The notes: generated by a model from the letters alone, not told the origin. Numbered from the stretch's first letter, positions 44,988 through 56,138 are shown. The stretch is 64,000 nt of DNA from Fodinisporobacter ferrooxydans (GCF_022818495.1 NZ_CP089291.1:2869501-2933500), one strand, 5' to 3'. Translations and numbers: made by a program.

Positions 44988-45899
44988 CTATACTTCTATA
45001 GAACGAGTGAGTACACTGTAATCGAATTGCAACAATCGTGCGATCAGTGTATTTATGGCCAAAAATTCCAAATCATGTTGTCTGGTCAGAAGGCCGACAG
45101 TTCGGATCAGCGGAGAACGTAAAAGGAAGTAGTTGGGATACCCAGGTTGCCGATTAGTTATACAGGTTTCCGGTACCAATGCAACGCCATATCCGCTTTC
45201 AACCAAATATTTTATCGATTCGGTTCGCTCCACTTCCATAACGATGTTTGGTTGATATCCAGCCTTGAAGAAACCGTTTAATATGATCTCACGCAATTGG
45301 AATCCTTTTTCGTAAATAATAAACGGTTCATCTTTAAAATCTTTGAAGTCCAGGGAATGTTTGGGTAAGGATGCGAATCGGTGATGTTCCGGGATTATAA
45401 GAACTAATTTCTCAACATACAATACGGAAGTTAAAAAGGATGTCTCCTTGGAAGGAAGAGTGGTTATGCCGAGATCAATCTCGTAGTTTTTAATAGATTC
45501 TTCTATTTTCGAGGAACCCAATTCCTTTATCGAGCATTGAATTCCCGGAAATTCTTTTAAAAAATCCACAATGAACGGAGGGAGCCATGACAAAGCTATC
45601 GTAGGCAATGCTCCGATTTTGATCTTGCCTCTGAGTCCGTTACGTATATCCTGAAGACCATCTATGGTGTCAGCCATGTACTTTACAATTTGCTCACAGC
45701 GACTTCGCATGAATTCCCCTTCTTCAGTCAGTCGAATTTTTTTCCCATTTCTCTCGAAAAGTTGGCATTTTAGGTCTTGTTCAAGCTTATTGATTTGCTC
45801 ACTGAGTGTAGATTGGCTGACAAAAAGATTGCTCGCAGCTTGTGTAAAATTTAAACAGCGTGCCGTTTCCAAAAAATACTGGATTTGACGGAGTTCCAT
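44988..45899 (-). CDS. LysR family transcriptional regulator divergent from grd operon 2
   Basis: A 303-residue LysR protein: N-terminal HTH (ELRQIQYFLETARCLNFTQAASNLFVSQSTLSEQINKLEQDL) and a periplasmic-binding-like effector domain. The start at 45899 is chosen because GGAGG lies 8 nt upstream; an ATG at 45914 overlaps that site. It is divergent from grdE2, the standard layout for a LysR regulator and its target, so it probably senses the operon 2 substrate or a related metabolite. Confidence 0.9.
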   Translation of the reverse strand: MELRQIQYFLETARCLNFTQAASNLFVSQSTLSEQINKLEQDLKCQLFERNGKKIRLTEEGEFMRSRCEQIVKYMADTIDGLQDIRNGLRGKIKIGALPTIALSWLPPFIVDFLKEFPGIQCSIKELGSSKIEESIKNYEIDLGITTLPSKETSFLTSVLYVEKLVLIIPEHHRFASLPKHSLDFKDFKDEPFIIYEKGFQLREIILNGFFKAGYQPNIVMEVERTESIKYLVESGYGVALVPETCITNRQPGYPNYFLLRSPLIRTVGLLTRQHDLEFLAINTLIARLLQFDYSVLTRSIEV

Positions 45900-45931
45900 T
45901 GTATTTGCCTCCATGTGATGTTAAATGATGG

Positions 45932-45946
45932 ATCGGTTTTACCGAT
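45932..45946. promoter_or_regulatory. Inverted repeat between LysR and grdE2, candidate LysR site
   Basis: ATCGGT-TTT-ACCGAT, a perfect 6+6 repeat with 3-nt spacer, 33 nt upstream of the LysR start and about 115 nt before grdE2. It has the T-N11-A dyad shape LysR proteins usually bind. It does not resemble the palindromes of operon 1. Confidence 0.5.
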
Positions 45947-46059
45947 TCATGCGATAGGAACAAAAGATTATACGTATGATCATTATTCTATTACACTAAA
46001 CATGTATAAACAAACTATTTTAAATACTCATTCTTAATTGTATTGAGGGGGGTGACTAT

Positions 46060-47313
46060 TTGAAGCTGCAAATCAATAAATTTTATGTGAATGACATCCA
46101 GTTTGCCGGGAAAACGGAATTTCGCGCGGGCATTTTAACGATTAACTATCATGAGTTGTCGGATATAGCACTTTCTTTAGGGTATGAGTCTGTATCGTTG
46201 GAAATTGCCCGACCGGGGGAAAACTGTAGGATTGTGCACATCATGGATATCGTTCAACCACGTTGGAAGCCGAACCGTCCATTTGCTTATTCGGGTGCAT
46301 GCGGTTCTGTGCCGTATGCGGCAGGTGAAAATGTTACACATGTGTTGGATGGTATGGCAATTATTCAAACTGGAGTCACGGAAGGAATACAAGAAGGAAT
46401 CATCGACATGTCAGGAACCGGGGCAAAGTACTCCATTTTTTCGCAAACAATAAATTTGGTTATAAATGGTACATTTTCAAGAGAACTGACACGCGAAGAA
46501 TATGACCGTATGCAAAGAGATTGCTTATTTCATATTTCGAACTATTTGGCTGCTGCAACACAGGCTGCAATGCCGGATCAAATAGAAGAATACGACTGGA
46601 AACTTGTTGATCAGACAAATACAGAACTGCCCCGGATCGGTTATGTATACCATGTACAGGCGCAAGGCAGCCTTAGGGACACGTTTGTATATGGAGCATC
46701 CGCCCGCAATACGTTACCTTTCTTTATGAGTCCGTTAGAAGTGTTGGATGGAGCGATTCAAAGCGGAAATTATGTGATTGCTTGCAACAAAAATCCTACG
46801 TATCTGCATGTACTGAACCCAATCGTCACAGAATTATTGGAAAGGCATGGCAGGGAATTGCATTTTGTCGGAATTGTTGTTACCACAGAATATAGCAATT
46901 TGATAGACAAAACCCGAAGCGCCACGCTAGTTGCAAACATGCTTGGCAGTCTTGGCGCTGATGGAGCAATCGTTACAAAAGAAGGCGGCGGGCATGCGGA
47001 TACCGATTTGATGTTGGTGAGTGAAGCATGCAATCAACATGGCATCAAGACGACGCTGATTGTAAACGAAAGCGCGGGATCGAATGGCGATATGCCACCC
47101 TTGATCGATTTCCATGAAAGCGCTGACGGTATTGTCACAATGGGGAACAACGATGCAGTCATACATTTGGATACAGTTTCCAGGGTGCTTGGCGGGGATT
47201 CATTGCAAGGCATGGCGGCAAACCCGCACGACTGTTTATCCCTGCCATTAGCCAAAATCTACGCTTCCACGAATCCCCTTGGCGTATCGCCTATGACTTG
47301 TATAGAGAATTGA
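46060..47313 (+). CDS. grdE: GrdE-type reductase component B proprotein (pyruvoyl precursor), operon 2
   Basis: A 417-residue member of the same family as 15266, with the cleavage Cys in SGNYVIACNKNPTYLH at residue 242, the position reported for the characterised GrdE proprotein. The N-terminus MKLQINKFYVNDIQFAGKTEFR aligns with operon 1. It starts at TTG 46060 after GAGGGGGGTG. It is clearly more divergent from its operon 1 counterpart than the downstream A, C and thioredoxin genes are, which points to a different substrate. 9 nt before grdB2. Confidence 0.9.
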   Translation: MKLQINKFYVNDIQFAGKTEFRAGILTINYHELSDIALSLGYESVSLEIARPGENCRIVHIMDIVQPRWKPNRPFAYSGACGSVPYAAGENVTHVLDGMAIIQTGVTEGIQEGIIDMSGTGAKYSIFSQTINLVINGTFSRELTREEYDRMQRDCLFHISNYLAAATQAAMPDQIEEYDWKLVDQTNTELPRIGYVYHVQAQGSLRDTFVYGASARNTLPFFMSPLEVLDGAIQSGNYVIACNKNPTYLHVLNPIVTELLERHGRELHFVGIVVTTEYSNLIDKTRSATLVANMLGSLGADGAIVTKEGGGHADTDLMLVSEACNQHGIKTTLIVNESAGSNGDMPPLIDFHESADGIVTMGNNDAVIHLDTVSRVLGGDSLQGMAANPHDCLSLPLAKIYASTNPLGVSPMTCIEN

Positions 47314-47322
47314 GGTGAGCAA

Positions 47323-48633
47323 ATGACCATTCGTATCGTGCATTATCTGAATCAGTTTTTTGGGCAGATTGGCGGTGAGGATAAAGCGGGAGCGACACCG
47401 CAATTGGTTGCAAAGGCGATCGGTCCTGGTGTGGTATTGGACTCGCTGTTTGGGGACAAGGCTGCCGTTATCGGCACAGTCATTTGCGGTGACAATTATT
47501 TTGCCGAGAACACTGACGATGCAGCAAGGCAGGTTGTAGATCTGATACGGTCGTTGAATCCTGATCTCGTTGTGGCCGGCCCGGCTTTTAATGCGGGTCG
47601 TTATGGTCCGGCTTGTGCACGGGTTTGCCGGGATGTGACAAAAGAACTGAGAATACCGGCGATCACAGGACTATTTGAAGAAAATCCGGGGTTGGATTTA
47701 TATCGCAAAGAGATTACGGCTGTTCGTACAGGGGATTCTGCAAGAGATATGAAACGCAGCCTCGAAAATATTGTCAAAATTGCCTGGAGAATGGTATCGG
47801 ACGGACAGGAAATACCGGATACGGAAAGAACTCTGCTTCATACCCGGGGGTTTCGGGAAAATCGATTTTGTGAAGCCAGCGGAGCAAAACGTGCAGTCGA
47901 TATGCTTTTGCAAAAAGTAGCCGGGCTTCCTTTTGCCACAGAGCTTGCATTGCCTGCCTTCGATACAGTAAAACCAGCCTTGCCGATAAAGTCCCTACAA
48001 CAGAGTACGATTGCAATTGTTACGGAAGGCGGGCTCGTGTTGCGTGGGAATCCTGAATTGCTGGAATCCTCACGCGCAACCAAACACCTGAAAATATCCA
48101 TCGATGCATGGGACGAAATGCCCGTTGGAGATGTCGAATCCGTGCATGGCGGCTATGACAGGACATACATCAACGCAAATCCGAATCGACTTGTTCCATT
48201 AGATGTTCTTGCAGATATGAAACGCACCGGGGCGATCGGCAACATTCATCCCATTGTTTACTCAACAACCGGAAACGGCACAACGTTGGGCAACGCGAAA
48301 CATTTCGGCCAAGAGATTGCAAACGATTTAAAAACGTATCAGGTGGATGCGGTTATATTGACATCAACCTGAGGCACCGGTACTCGTTGCGGTGCGACGA
48401 TAGCGAAAGAAATTGAAAGAAGCGGAATCCCAGTTGCTCAGATATGTACATTAACGACAATTGCTAAAACTGTTCGATCCAATCGGATTATTCCGGCGAT
48501 CTCCATTCCCCATCCGTGCGGTGATCCCGCTAGAAATTCAGAAGATGAACGCCGATTGCGCCACAATTTAGTTTGGAAGGCTTTGCAAGCTTTGCAAACC
48601 GAAGTGGAAGGTCCGACGATTTTTACTGAATAA
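47323..48633 (+). CDS. grdB: GrdB-type selenoprotein, reductase component B gamma subunit (UGA = Sec350), operon 2
   Basis: A 436-residue protein read through TGA at 48370-48372: AVILTST, Sec350, then GTGTRCGATIAKEIERSG, ending at TAA 48631. The N-terminus (IVHYLNQFFGQIGGEDKAG, VICGDNYFAEN, AGPAFNAGRYGPACARVC) is typical. A 6-bp hairpin with GGT loop follows the UGA, and one stem pair differs from operon 1 (A-U to G-U wobble), so the structure is kept. The downstream coding part (48373-48633) has no start of its own and would be missed if the TGA is taken as stop. Confidence 0.93.
48370..48399 (+). promoter_or_regulatory. Selenocysteine UGA with bSECIS-like hairpin in grdB (operon 2)
   Basis: TGA at 48370, then 12 nt later the stem CGTTGC / GCGACG (48385-48399, one G-U pair) around GGT (48391-48393). 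Same spacing, stem length and loop as operon 1. Confidence 0.8.
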
Positions 48634-48661
48634 AGAGCATGATTCTCGAGGGGGAAAACAC

Positions 48662-50161
48662 ATGGCAAATTCGGGGCCAATGGCGCCAGGTATTGCAACA
48701 ATCGACAACAAACAGAAACAAATCAAGATTGGCAGTATCCTGTTTGCATTTGTAATATTGTTTGGTTTTTTAAGCATTCCGTTTCAACATGGACTTAAGC
48801 CTGCAGGGCACAGTTTATTGGCCGTATTGTTGTTTATGGTTGTACTGTGGGTCACGGAGGCCGTCAGCTATTCTGCCAGTTCCATTATTTTAATTGCAGC
48901 GACCGCAGTCGTTGTGGGGTTTACTCCGGATGGCCATGGCCACATTGTCGGAACAACGGCTGCACTTAACATGGCCTTGTCCGGATTCGCCACAGGAATA
49001 TGGGTTTTGGTCGCTTGTGCTCTGATTATTGCAACAGCATTAGGAAAAACCGGATTAGCCCAGCGAATTGGTCTAAGTGTTCTCTATGTGCTAGGCACGA
49101 ATACAAGGCGGGTATATTTGGGGCTGTCGGTTATGTGCTATATATTTGTCCTGGTGGTGCCGGCACAGGCAGCAGTCGCTGTTGTCATGACGGCCATTTG
49201 TATGGGAATTATTGCGGAATACAATATAAAAAACAATCAAAATTTCGCGAAGGGCATGCTGTTAATCGTCGCACAGGGGTCCGGTATTGCCGGTCTTGGT
49301 ATTCTTACCTCAGGTGCGCCTCCATTGCAAGCAGATCGATTTATTGGTCTGGCAACACATCATACGATTTCATGGATCGACTGGCTGGTGTATGGCTTGC
49401 CATTCAGCATTGCCATGTTTGTCGTGCTTTATTTCCTGATCGTCTGGATGTTTCCGCCGGAAATGGACGAGCTGGAGGGAGGCCGACAACTGCTTCGTTC
49501 CAAATTGCGGGACATGGGGCCGATGCCTGCCAAGGAAAAACGGCTGCTTATCATCATGGTTGCAACGATCATTCTCTGGGCAACAAGTTCCATTCAACCC
49601 ATTGACAATTCGACAGTAGCTGTACTGGCTGCTGCAGCCATTCTGTTTCCCGGCATCGGAGTAGTATCTTGGGACGAAATCGTCAAATCGGTCAATTGGG
49701 GCACCATTATGCTGTTTGGTGCAGCGATTTCGCTAGGAACCTATTTGTTGAAGACAGGAGCGGCTGCCTGGGTTGCAAAAAGCACAATCGGACAGCTTGG
49801 CTTCGAACACTTGCCGATGTGGCTTGTTTTGATTCTTGTGGCGTTTGCTTTCGGAATATTCAGTTTGGGATTTTCGGCACGGACGGCGGCCGTAGCCGCG
49901 CTTGTGCCGACAGTGTTGGGATTTGCACAGAATCTGCATGTCGCAAATATGAATGTCTGGGGTTTTACATTGATACTGTATTACGCGATTCAATTTACAG
50001 CCGTTGTGCCGGTCAACGATCCTATGGCTATCATCGCATTCGGCTCCAATACCTTTACAGTGAAAGATATGCTCAAGTTATCGATTCCATTGGTGATTAT
50101 ATCCATGCTGCTAATCGGGTTGTTTGCAATGACATATTGGCATTGGCTCGGCGTAATTTGA
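48662..50161 (+). CDS. DASS/SLC13-family anion symporter
   Basis: A 499-residue carrier of the divalent-anion:Na+ symporter family, with about 11-12 helices, the TEAVSYSASSIILIAATAVVV segment, LGILTSGAPPLQADRFIG in the middle and VVPVNDPMAIIAFGS near the end in the place of the second SNT-like motif. The family carries dicarboxylates, tartrate, sulfate or sulfonates. It is inside operon 2, 28 nt after grdB2 and 39 nt before trxB2, so it probably imports the operon 2 substrate, suggesting an anionic compound. Confidence 0.85.
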   Translation: MANSGPMAPGIATIDNKQKQIKIGSILFAFVILFGFLSIPFQHGLKPAGHSLLAVLLFMVVLWVTEAVSYSASSIILIAATAVVVGFTPDGHGHIVGTTAALNMALSGFATGIWVLVACALIIATALGKTGLAQRIGLSVLYVLGTNTRRVYLGLSVMCYIFVLVVPAQAAVAVVMTAICMGIIAEYNIKNNQNFAKGMLLIVAQGSGIAGLGILTSGAPPLQADRFIGLATHHTISWIDWLVYGLPFSIAMFVVLYFLIVWMFPPEMDELEGGRQLLRSKLRDMGPMPAKEKRLLIIMVATIILWATSSIQPIDNSTVAVLAAAAILFPGIGVVSWDEIVKSVNWGTIMLFGAAISLGTYLLKTGAAAWVAKSTIGQLGFEHLPMWLVLILVAFAFGIFSLGFSARTAAVAALVPTVLGFAQNLHVANMNVWGFTLILYYAIQFTAVVPVNDPMAIIAFGSNTFTVKDMLKLSIPLVIISMLLIGLFAMTYWHWLGVI

Positions 50162-50188
50162 ATGATTCATGCTAAATGATCCATGTAA

Positions 50189-51175
<987 letters not shown>

Positions 51176-51220
51176 GAGATTCGATGACAAAAGAGATTCC
51201 ATGACAAACAGGAGGCTAGT

Positions 51221-52672
51221 ATGATAAAGCCTGTGATTAAAGGAGCTTCATCTGTAATTGTGCATACACCGAGTCTGGTTCGTTACGGATCAAAACCGGA
51301 AAGAGAAATCAAGAAGGATCCTCTTCTTCTCGAAAAAATACTGGGAAGTTTACGAGGATATGAGGATGCGCTGTCATATCCGCCTAATCAAGTGTTTATC
51401 GGCAATTTGAAGCCGGATGTCTTGCGCGACATGCAAAACCCCTGGTATCAATCGCCAATAAAAGATGCAAGCCGTTTCAGTGCATTTGGTGAAATTATGC
51501 CGGAAGACGAATTTTATGGATGGCTTAAGATAGCTGATGAATATAACCTTGTAATGCTCGAAGAGAGTTTTTTATTGGAAGTAAAAGGGAAGCTTGCAAA
51601 CCATCCTTTAATTAATGAGAGTGATTTACAGCGTTTAGGAAAAGGCGCAAGCAGAGATGCGATTGAAGAAGCGGTTGCATCCGGCAAAGGAATCCCGTTG
51701 CATGTAAATCAAACGGAAACAATCGGATGTTTTTTAACAGGGCATGAAGAGGATGAGAATTTAACACCCGAAATTTTATTGGAAAATTTATGCAATAAGG
51801 CATCCGGTCTGATCGCCATGCGCCATGTGTTAACATCGTTTGAAATTTCACCTGAACAAATCGATTATGTGATAGGGTGTGACGAAGAGGCGGTTGGTGA
51901 CCGGTACCAACGTGGCGGCGGCAATATGGCGAAATCGATCGCTGAACTGGCCGGTTGTGATAACGCAAGCGGTTCAGATTTGAAATCATTTTGCTGTGCC
52001 CCGAATCATGCCATAGTTGTGGCTGCCAGCCTTGTACAATCCGGGTTATATGACGAGGTGCTGGTAATTGGTGGAGGATGCCTGGCTAAACTTGGGATGA
52101 AATATGCCGGACATTTGAAAAATCATATGCCAATTCTGGAAGATCAACTTGGCGCCGTCGCAATTCTGATCGGTAAAGATGATGGAAAAAGCCCGGTGGT
52201 GAGGCTCGATGCAGTTGGAAAGCACAATATATCAGCCGGATCATCCGCACAGAACATTTATCAAACACTCGTTGTAAATCCGTTGGCGCATATCGGCAAA
52301 AAAATAACAGACATTGATAAATATTCGGTAGAATTGCACAATCCGGAAGTTACGGAACCCAATGGCAATGGAAACGTACCAAAAACCAACTATCGAACAC
52401 TTGCGAGCATTGCCGCAATCCGGGGAGAAATGGACAAATCAAACATCCCTAAATTCGAAGTAAAATATGGAATGCCCGGATTTTCACCAACACAAGGGCA
52501 TATTGCCGCATCCATTCCGTTTCTGGTTCATGCCAGGGAGATGATTATGGATGGTGAAATCAATACTGCCATGTTTATTGCGAAAGGAAGTTTGTTCCTT
52601 GGAAAAATGACAAAATTATCAGATGGCATGTCATTTTTAATTGAACAAAATAAAGGGGTGCAGCAGCAATGA
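51221..52672 (+). CDS. grdC: GrdC-type component C beta subunit, operon 2
   Basis: 483 residues, same length as the operon 1 copy; I count 11 differences in the first 60 residues. The candidate acyl-Cys pair in SDLKSFCCAPNHA (258/259) and the GMPGFSPTQGHIAA segment are kept. No GrdD gene follows; the next gene is thioredoxin, overlapping by ATGA exactly as in operon 1. Confidence 0.9.
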   Translation: MIKPVIKGASSVIVHTPSLVRYGSKPEREIKKDPLLLEKILGSLRGYEDALSYPPNQVFIGNLKPDVLRDMQNPWYQSPIKDASRFSAFGEIMPEDEFYGWLKIADEYNLVMLEESFLLEVKGKLANHPLINESDLQRLGKGASRDAIEEAVASGKGIPLHVNQTETIGCFLTGHEEDENLTPEILLENLCNKASGLIAMRHVLTSFEISPEQIDYVIGCDEEAVGDRYQRGGGNMAKSIAELAGCDNASGSDLKSFCCAPNHAIVVAASLVQSGLYDEVLVIGGGCLAKLGMKYAGHLKNHMPILEDQLGAVAILIGKDDGKSPVVRLDAVGKHNISAGSSAQNIYQTLVVNPLAHIGKKITDIDKYSVELHNPEVTEPNGNGNVPKTNYRTLASIAAIRGEMDKSNIPKFEVKYGMPGFSPTQGHIAASIPFLVHAREMIMDGEINTAMFIAKGSLFLGKMTKLSDGMSFLIEQNKGVQQQ

Positions 52673-52986
52673 TAGAGATTAACAAAGAAAATTTTACAAC
52701 GGAAGTTATTGAATCTGATAAACCTGTTTTGATCGATATCTGGGGCCCTTCCTGTCAACCCTGTCTTGCTTTAATGCCGCAAGTGGAACGCTTGTCCGAA
52801 ACATATAGCGATAAAGTCAAGATGGTGAAATTAAACAGTGTACAAAATCGCCGACTTTGTATTGATATTCGCGTGATCGGGTTGCCATCCTTTTTACTTT
52901 ACAAAGATGGCGTAGAAGTAAGCAGATTGAGCAGCAAGGACATTACGATTCAGGATATTGAAAATTTAATCGTTGCGTATGCCTGA
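52669..52986 (+). CDS. trxA: Grd-associated thioredoxin with CQPC active site, operon 2
   Basis: A 105-residue thioredoxin with WGPSCQPC (Cys29, Cys32), as in operon 1, and VIGLPSFLLYK. Same position between grdC and grdA and same overlap. The unusual active site is thus conserved in both copies. Confidence 0.9.
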   Translation: MIEINKENFTTEVIESDKPVLIDIWGPSCQPCLALMPQVERLSETYSDKVKMVKLNSVQNRRLCIDIRVIGLPSFLLYKDGVEVSRLSSKDITIQDIENLIVAYA

Positions 52987-53051
52987 CCAAAAAAATTGTC
53001 TGGTTTTCGATTGTTTTGCACAGTTCAACTTTAAAAATGGGAGATGTTTTT

Positions 53052-53519
53052 ATGTCATTGCAAGGTAAAAAAGTATTTATTTTAGGTGAAAGAGATGGCG
53101 TTCCGGCACCTGCTATCGCAGAATGTGTAGGTGCGGCTAACGGTGAAATTATATTTTTTGATACCCAATGCTTTGTCTGAACAGCCGCCGGCGCTATGGA
53201 CCTTGAGGTTCAAGGTCGACTGTTGAAGGCGGTAGAGGAGCATGGAAAAGAGAACATTCTGGTACTTTTAGGTACTCCTGATGCAGAGAGTGCGGATATT
53301 TATGCCGAAACCGTTACTTTGGGAGATCCGACATACGCGGGGCCGTTGGCGGATGTCGCATTAGAGCTTGATGTGTATCATATTCTGGAAGATGAAATCA
53401 AACGGCTTATACCTGATGATGTATATCAGGAACAAGTAGGCGTTGCCGAATTATCTTTAGAAAAGGAAGCAATTTGTGACAGCATGAAAAGTGCCCGTGC
53501 CAGGATACAGAACAGCTAA
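53052..53519 (+). CDS. grdA: GrdA selenoprotein, reductase component A (UGA = Sec43), operon 2
   Basis: A 155-residue protein from ATG 53052 (GGGAG upstream) through TGA 53178-53180 to 53519. The site is C-F-V-U with TAAGAMDLEVQ after it. The N-terminal 43 residues are almost the same as in operon 1. A perfect 8-bp hairpin with GGT loop follows. Last gene of operon 2. Confidence 0.95.
53178..53217 (+). promoter_or_regulatory. Selenocysteine UGA with bSECIS-like hairpin in grdA (operon 2)
   Basis: TGA at 53178; stem GACCTTGA / TCAAGGTC at 53199-53217 around GGT (53207-53209). Bases immediately outside differ from operon 1 (CGCC versus CGAC after, CAATG versus CTATG before) while the hairpin is unchanged. 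Confidence 0.82.
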
Positions 53520-53567
53520 CATTCAACGATCACAGTAACATTCAAAATCGATGCGGTTCATTCAGGA

Positions 53568-53606
53568 AGAGTCTTAAACCTTTATGGTTTAGGGCTCTTT
53601 TGTGTG
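53568..53606 (+). terminator. Intrinsic terminator of grd operon 2
   Basis: A 13-bp stem with two G-U pairs (AGAGTCTTAAACC / GGTTTAGGGCTCT), loop TTTAT, then a TTTTGTG tail, 48 nt after grdA2. Confidence 0.78.
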
Positions 53607-53957
53607 TTGTCCAAACCCGTTTTGGCATGAGTTGTGCATAAACATAATGGAAAGGGAGGGACGGAATGATTGACTGTATCCCTTTCTACATAGGATGAAT
53701 GGCTTTTTTATGTGGCTATGTCGCAAAGAATGAACTTCAATTCTGACTGCGGCTGTATCGTTGTATCAGTCATTTTTGCATCAATGATTCACATCTGACT
53801 GACTCGCCATCGATTTGACTAGCAACTATACGCTTTACAAAAGTGGGTGATGCCGTGCAAATCCTTCCATTTTATTAGAACAAACGTTTGATAGATATAA
53901 CAATGAATATACATAACAATGGAACAACTATAGTAAACATTTGAAGGGAGAAAGATT
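53607..53957. promoter_or_regulatory. Intergenic control region of the acyl-CoA unit
   Basis: Holds no gene that I can support. It contains AGTCATTTTTGCATCAATG at 53768-53786, which recurs with one mismatch at 59924-59942 before the Liv transporter operon, and a 10-bp palindrome CAAACGTTTG at 53881-53890, about 68 nt before the acyl-CoA dehydrogenase start, followed by the -10-like TATAAC (53896). The palindrome is a plausible TetR-type operator. Confidence 0.45.
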
Positions 53958-55100
53958 ATGATCCAGTTTTCAGAAGAATTACAACAAATTGCTCGAACTG
54001 TACAAAAATTTGTTGACAACGAAGTGGAACCATATGCGAATCAAATCGAGGAAACCGATCACGTACCTGAACATCTATTAGAAAGCGCCAAGCAATTGGG
54101 ACTTTATGGTATGGGAATTCCGGAAGAATACGGTGGACTTGGTCTGGGTGTCGTGGGAAAGAGTCTCGTATTGGAGAAACTTGGCCGCACACATAATGGA
54201 TTTGCTTCCATCATCAGCGCGCATACAGGGATCGGCAGCATAGGGATTGTCCGCCTGGGAAGCGAATATCTGAAGGAGAAGTATTTGCCGGATCTGGCGG
54301 AAGGAAAACGATTGGCTGCTTTTGCTCTTTCTGAACCGGAGGCCGGTTCGGATGCTACCAACATCAAGACGCGGGCCGAGAAAAGGGGAGACCGTTGGAT
54401 CCTGAACGGCATGAAACATTTTATTACAAACGGGCCATATGCGGATGTATTTACAGTCATTGCCGTCAATGATCCGTCAAAGGGGATTCGAGGCGGGTTT
54501 ACGGCATTTGCTGTAGAAAAGGATTTTCCTGGCTTCAAGGTCGGCGCCACAGACAAGAAAATGGGCCTGCGCGGCTCACACACGGCCCAACTCTTTTTCG
54601 AAGATTGTGCGGTCCCGGCAGAAAACGTAATCGGTGAAGTTGGAATGGGCTATGCATCCGCTCTTAAAATTCTGGCGGAAGGACGTTGTACACTTGCGGC
54701 ACGCAGTTACGGTTCTTGTTTAAAACTGATCGAACTGGCAACGGAATACGCCAAGCAGCGGATCCAATTTGGCAAGCCGATTGCGAATAATCAGGGAATA
54801 CAGTGGATATTGGCTGATATGGCAACGGAAACAGAAGTGGGCAGGGCGTTTAACTATCAAGTCGCTCAGATGTTTGAACAAGGGCAAAAAGTGATCAAGG
54901 AAGCGGCCATGACAAAACTATTTGCCACAGAAACGTTTAATCGGGTAGCCGACCGGGCATTGCAAATTTTTGGCGGTGTTGGCTATATGAAAGAATATGC
55001 AGTGGAACGATTCTATCGCGATGCAAGAATTACGAAGATTTATGAAGGTACAAATGAAATTCAGAAAAACATTATTGCAGCACAGCTATTGAAGGAGTAG
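53958..55100 (+). CDS. Acyl-CoA dehydrogenase
   Basis: A 380-residue FAD enzyme with the two family signatures: ALSEPEAGSDATNI (residues ~116-129) and the C-terminal QIFGGVGYMKEYAVERFYRDARITKIYEGTNEIQ containing the expected catalytic Glu in YEGTNE. It makes the 2,3-double bond of acyl-CoA and passes electrons to ETF. It heads a run of beta-oxidation-type genes; the chain length or branching of the substrate is not evident. Confidence 0.93.
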   Translation: MIQFSEELQQIARTVQKFVDNEVEPYANQIEETDHVPEHLLESAKQLGLYGMGIPEEYGGLGLGVVGKSLVLEKLGRTHNGFASIISAHTGIGSIGIVRLGSEYLKEKYLPDLAEGKRLAAFALSEPEAGSDATNIKTRAEKRGDRWILNGMKHFITNGPYADVFTVIAVNDPSKGIRGGFTAFAVEKDFPGFKVGATDKKMGLRGSHTAQLFFEDCAVPAENVIGEVGMGYASALKILAEGRCTLAARSYGSCLKLIELATEYAKQRIQFGKPIANNQGIQWILADMATETEVGRAFNYQVAQMFEQGQKVIKEAAMTKLFATETFNRVADRALQIFGGVGYMKEYAVERFYRDARITKIYEGTNEIQKNIIAAQLLKE

Positions 55101-55232
55101 CGATTCTTCAAGAGAGATACTGCAAGCCATCGCTTTTCTTTTGAAGATTGATAAAAAATACTGGATATGAAACGTGCGGCAGATGAAAGGAATACGAAAG
55201 ATGAAAAATGGATCGAAAGTGGGGCGGACGTT

Positions 55233-56108
55233 TTGAGCGCAACGAATGTTCAAAGAATTATGGTTGCAGGTGCAGGAGCGATGGGATCACAGATTGCCAT
55301 GGTCTGTGCGCTGGCAGGCTATGAAGTTTATTTGCAGGACATCTCCGGCGAAATGCTCCGCAAAGCGGATGGATCTCTCCGAGGCCATATGCGCCGTCGT
55401 GTGGAAAAAGGCCGCTTTACCGAAGAATTTGTCAATGCAGCGTTTGCACGTCTGCACTACACCGAGGATCTGAAGCAAGCTGTCAGCGAAGCAGACGTGG
55501 TGATTGAAGCGATCGTTGAAAAATTGGATGCCAAACGGGAATTGTTTTCACATTTGGATCAACTCGCGCCTTCTCGTGCGATTTTGGCAACCAACAGTTC
55601 TACGATTGTGAGTTCCAAATTGGCAGATGCGACAAATCGTCCCGACAAAGTTTGCAATATGCATTTTTTTAATCCGGCTCTGGTGATGGAACTGGTAGAA
55701 GTCGTGCGCAATCCCGCAACATCCGATGCAACGGTGCAAACCATAGTTGAATTGGCCCGGAATTTAGGAAAGACGCCGATTACATTAAATCAGGAAATAT
55801 CCGGGTTTGTCGCCAATCGCATTCTCGGCGCTTTGATGGATGAAGCGGTTTCACTGTATGAAAAAGGCATTGCATCATTTGAAGATATTGATATTGCCTG
55901 CCTGAAAGCGTTGAATCATCCGATCGGCCCGTTTGCGCTCATGGATTTGACGGGGATTGATGTCAACTACTATGTGCGCATGCAGCGGATGCAGGAGACG
56001 GGAGACGAGTCGTTGGGACCCAAAAAATCGATTGTCGAAAAATTTGAAAAAGGGGAATTGGGACGTAAAACAGGAAAAGGTTGGTATTCGTATCCGCCGC
56101 AAGCGTAA
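55233..56108 (+). CDS. 3-hydroxyacyl-CoA dehydrogenase (3-hydroxybutyryl-CoA dehydrogenase type)
   Basis: About 291 residues: NAD site MVAGAGAMGSQIAMVCALAGY, catalytic stretch ATNSSTIVSS, MHFFNPALVMELVEVV (His) and a C-terminal helical domain HPIGPFALMDLTGID ending GKGWYSYPP. I place the start at TTG 55233 (GGGGCGG upstream), which aligns with the family N-terminus; an in-frame ATG at 55167 would add 22 charged residues without a ribosome site. It oxidises L-3-hydroxyacyl-CoA. Confidence 0.88.
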   Translation: MSATNVQRIMVAGAGAMGSQIAMVCALAGYEVYLQDISGEMLRKADGSLRGHMRRRVEKGRFTEEFVNAAFARLHYTEDLKQAVSEADVVIEAIVEKLDAKRELFSHLDQLAPSRAILATNSSTIVSSKLADATNRPDKVCNMHFFNPALVMELVEVVRNPATSDATVQTIVELARNLGKTPITLNQEISGFVANRILGALMDEAVSLYEKGIASFEDIDIACLKALNHPIGPFALMDLTGIDVNYYVRMQRMQETGDESLGPKKSIVEKFEKGELGRKTGKGWYSYPPQA

Positions 56109-56138
56109 ATACATTTATACAAGCATCAGTCAAATATT

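Noticed and set aside
49000-50175. Two long alternate-frame reading frames inside the DASS gene
   Set aside because: The overlapping frame clearly encodes a SLC13-type carrier; these have Arg/Cys/His-rich shadow composition.
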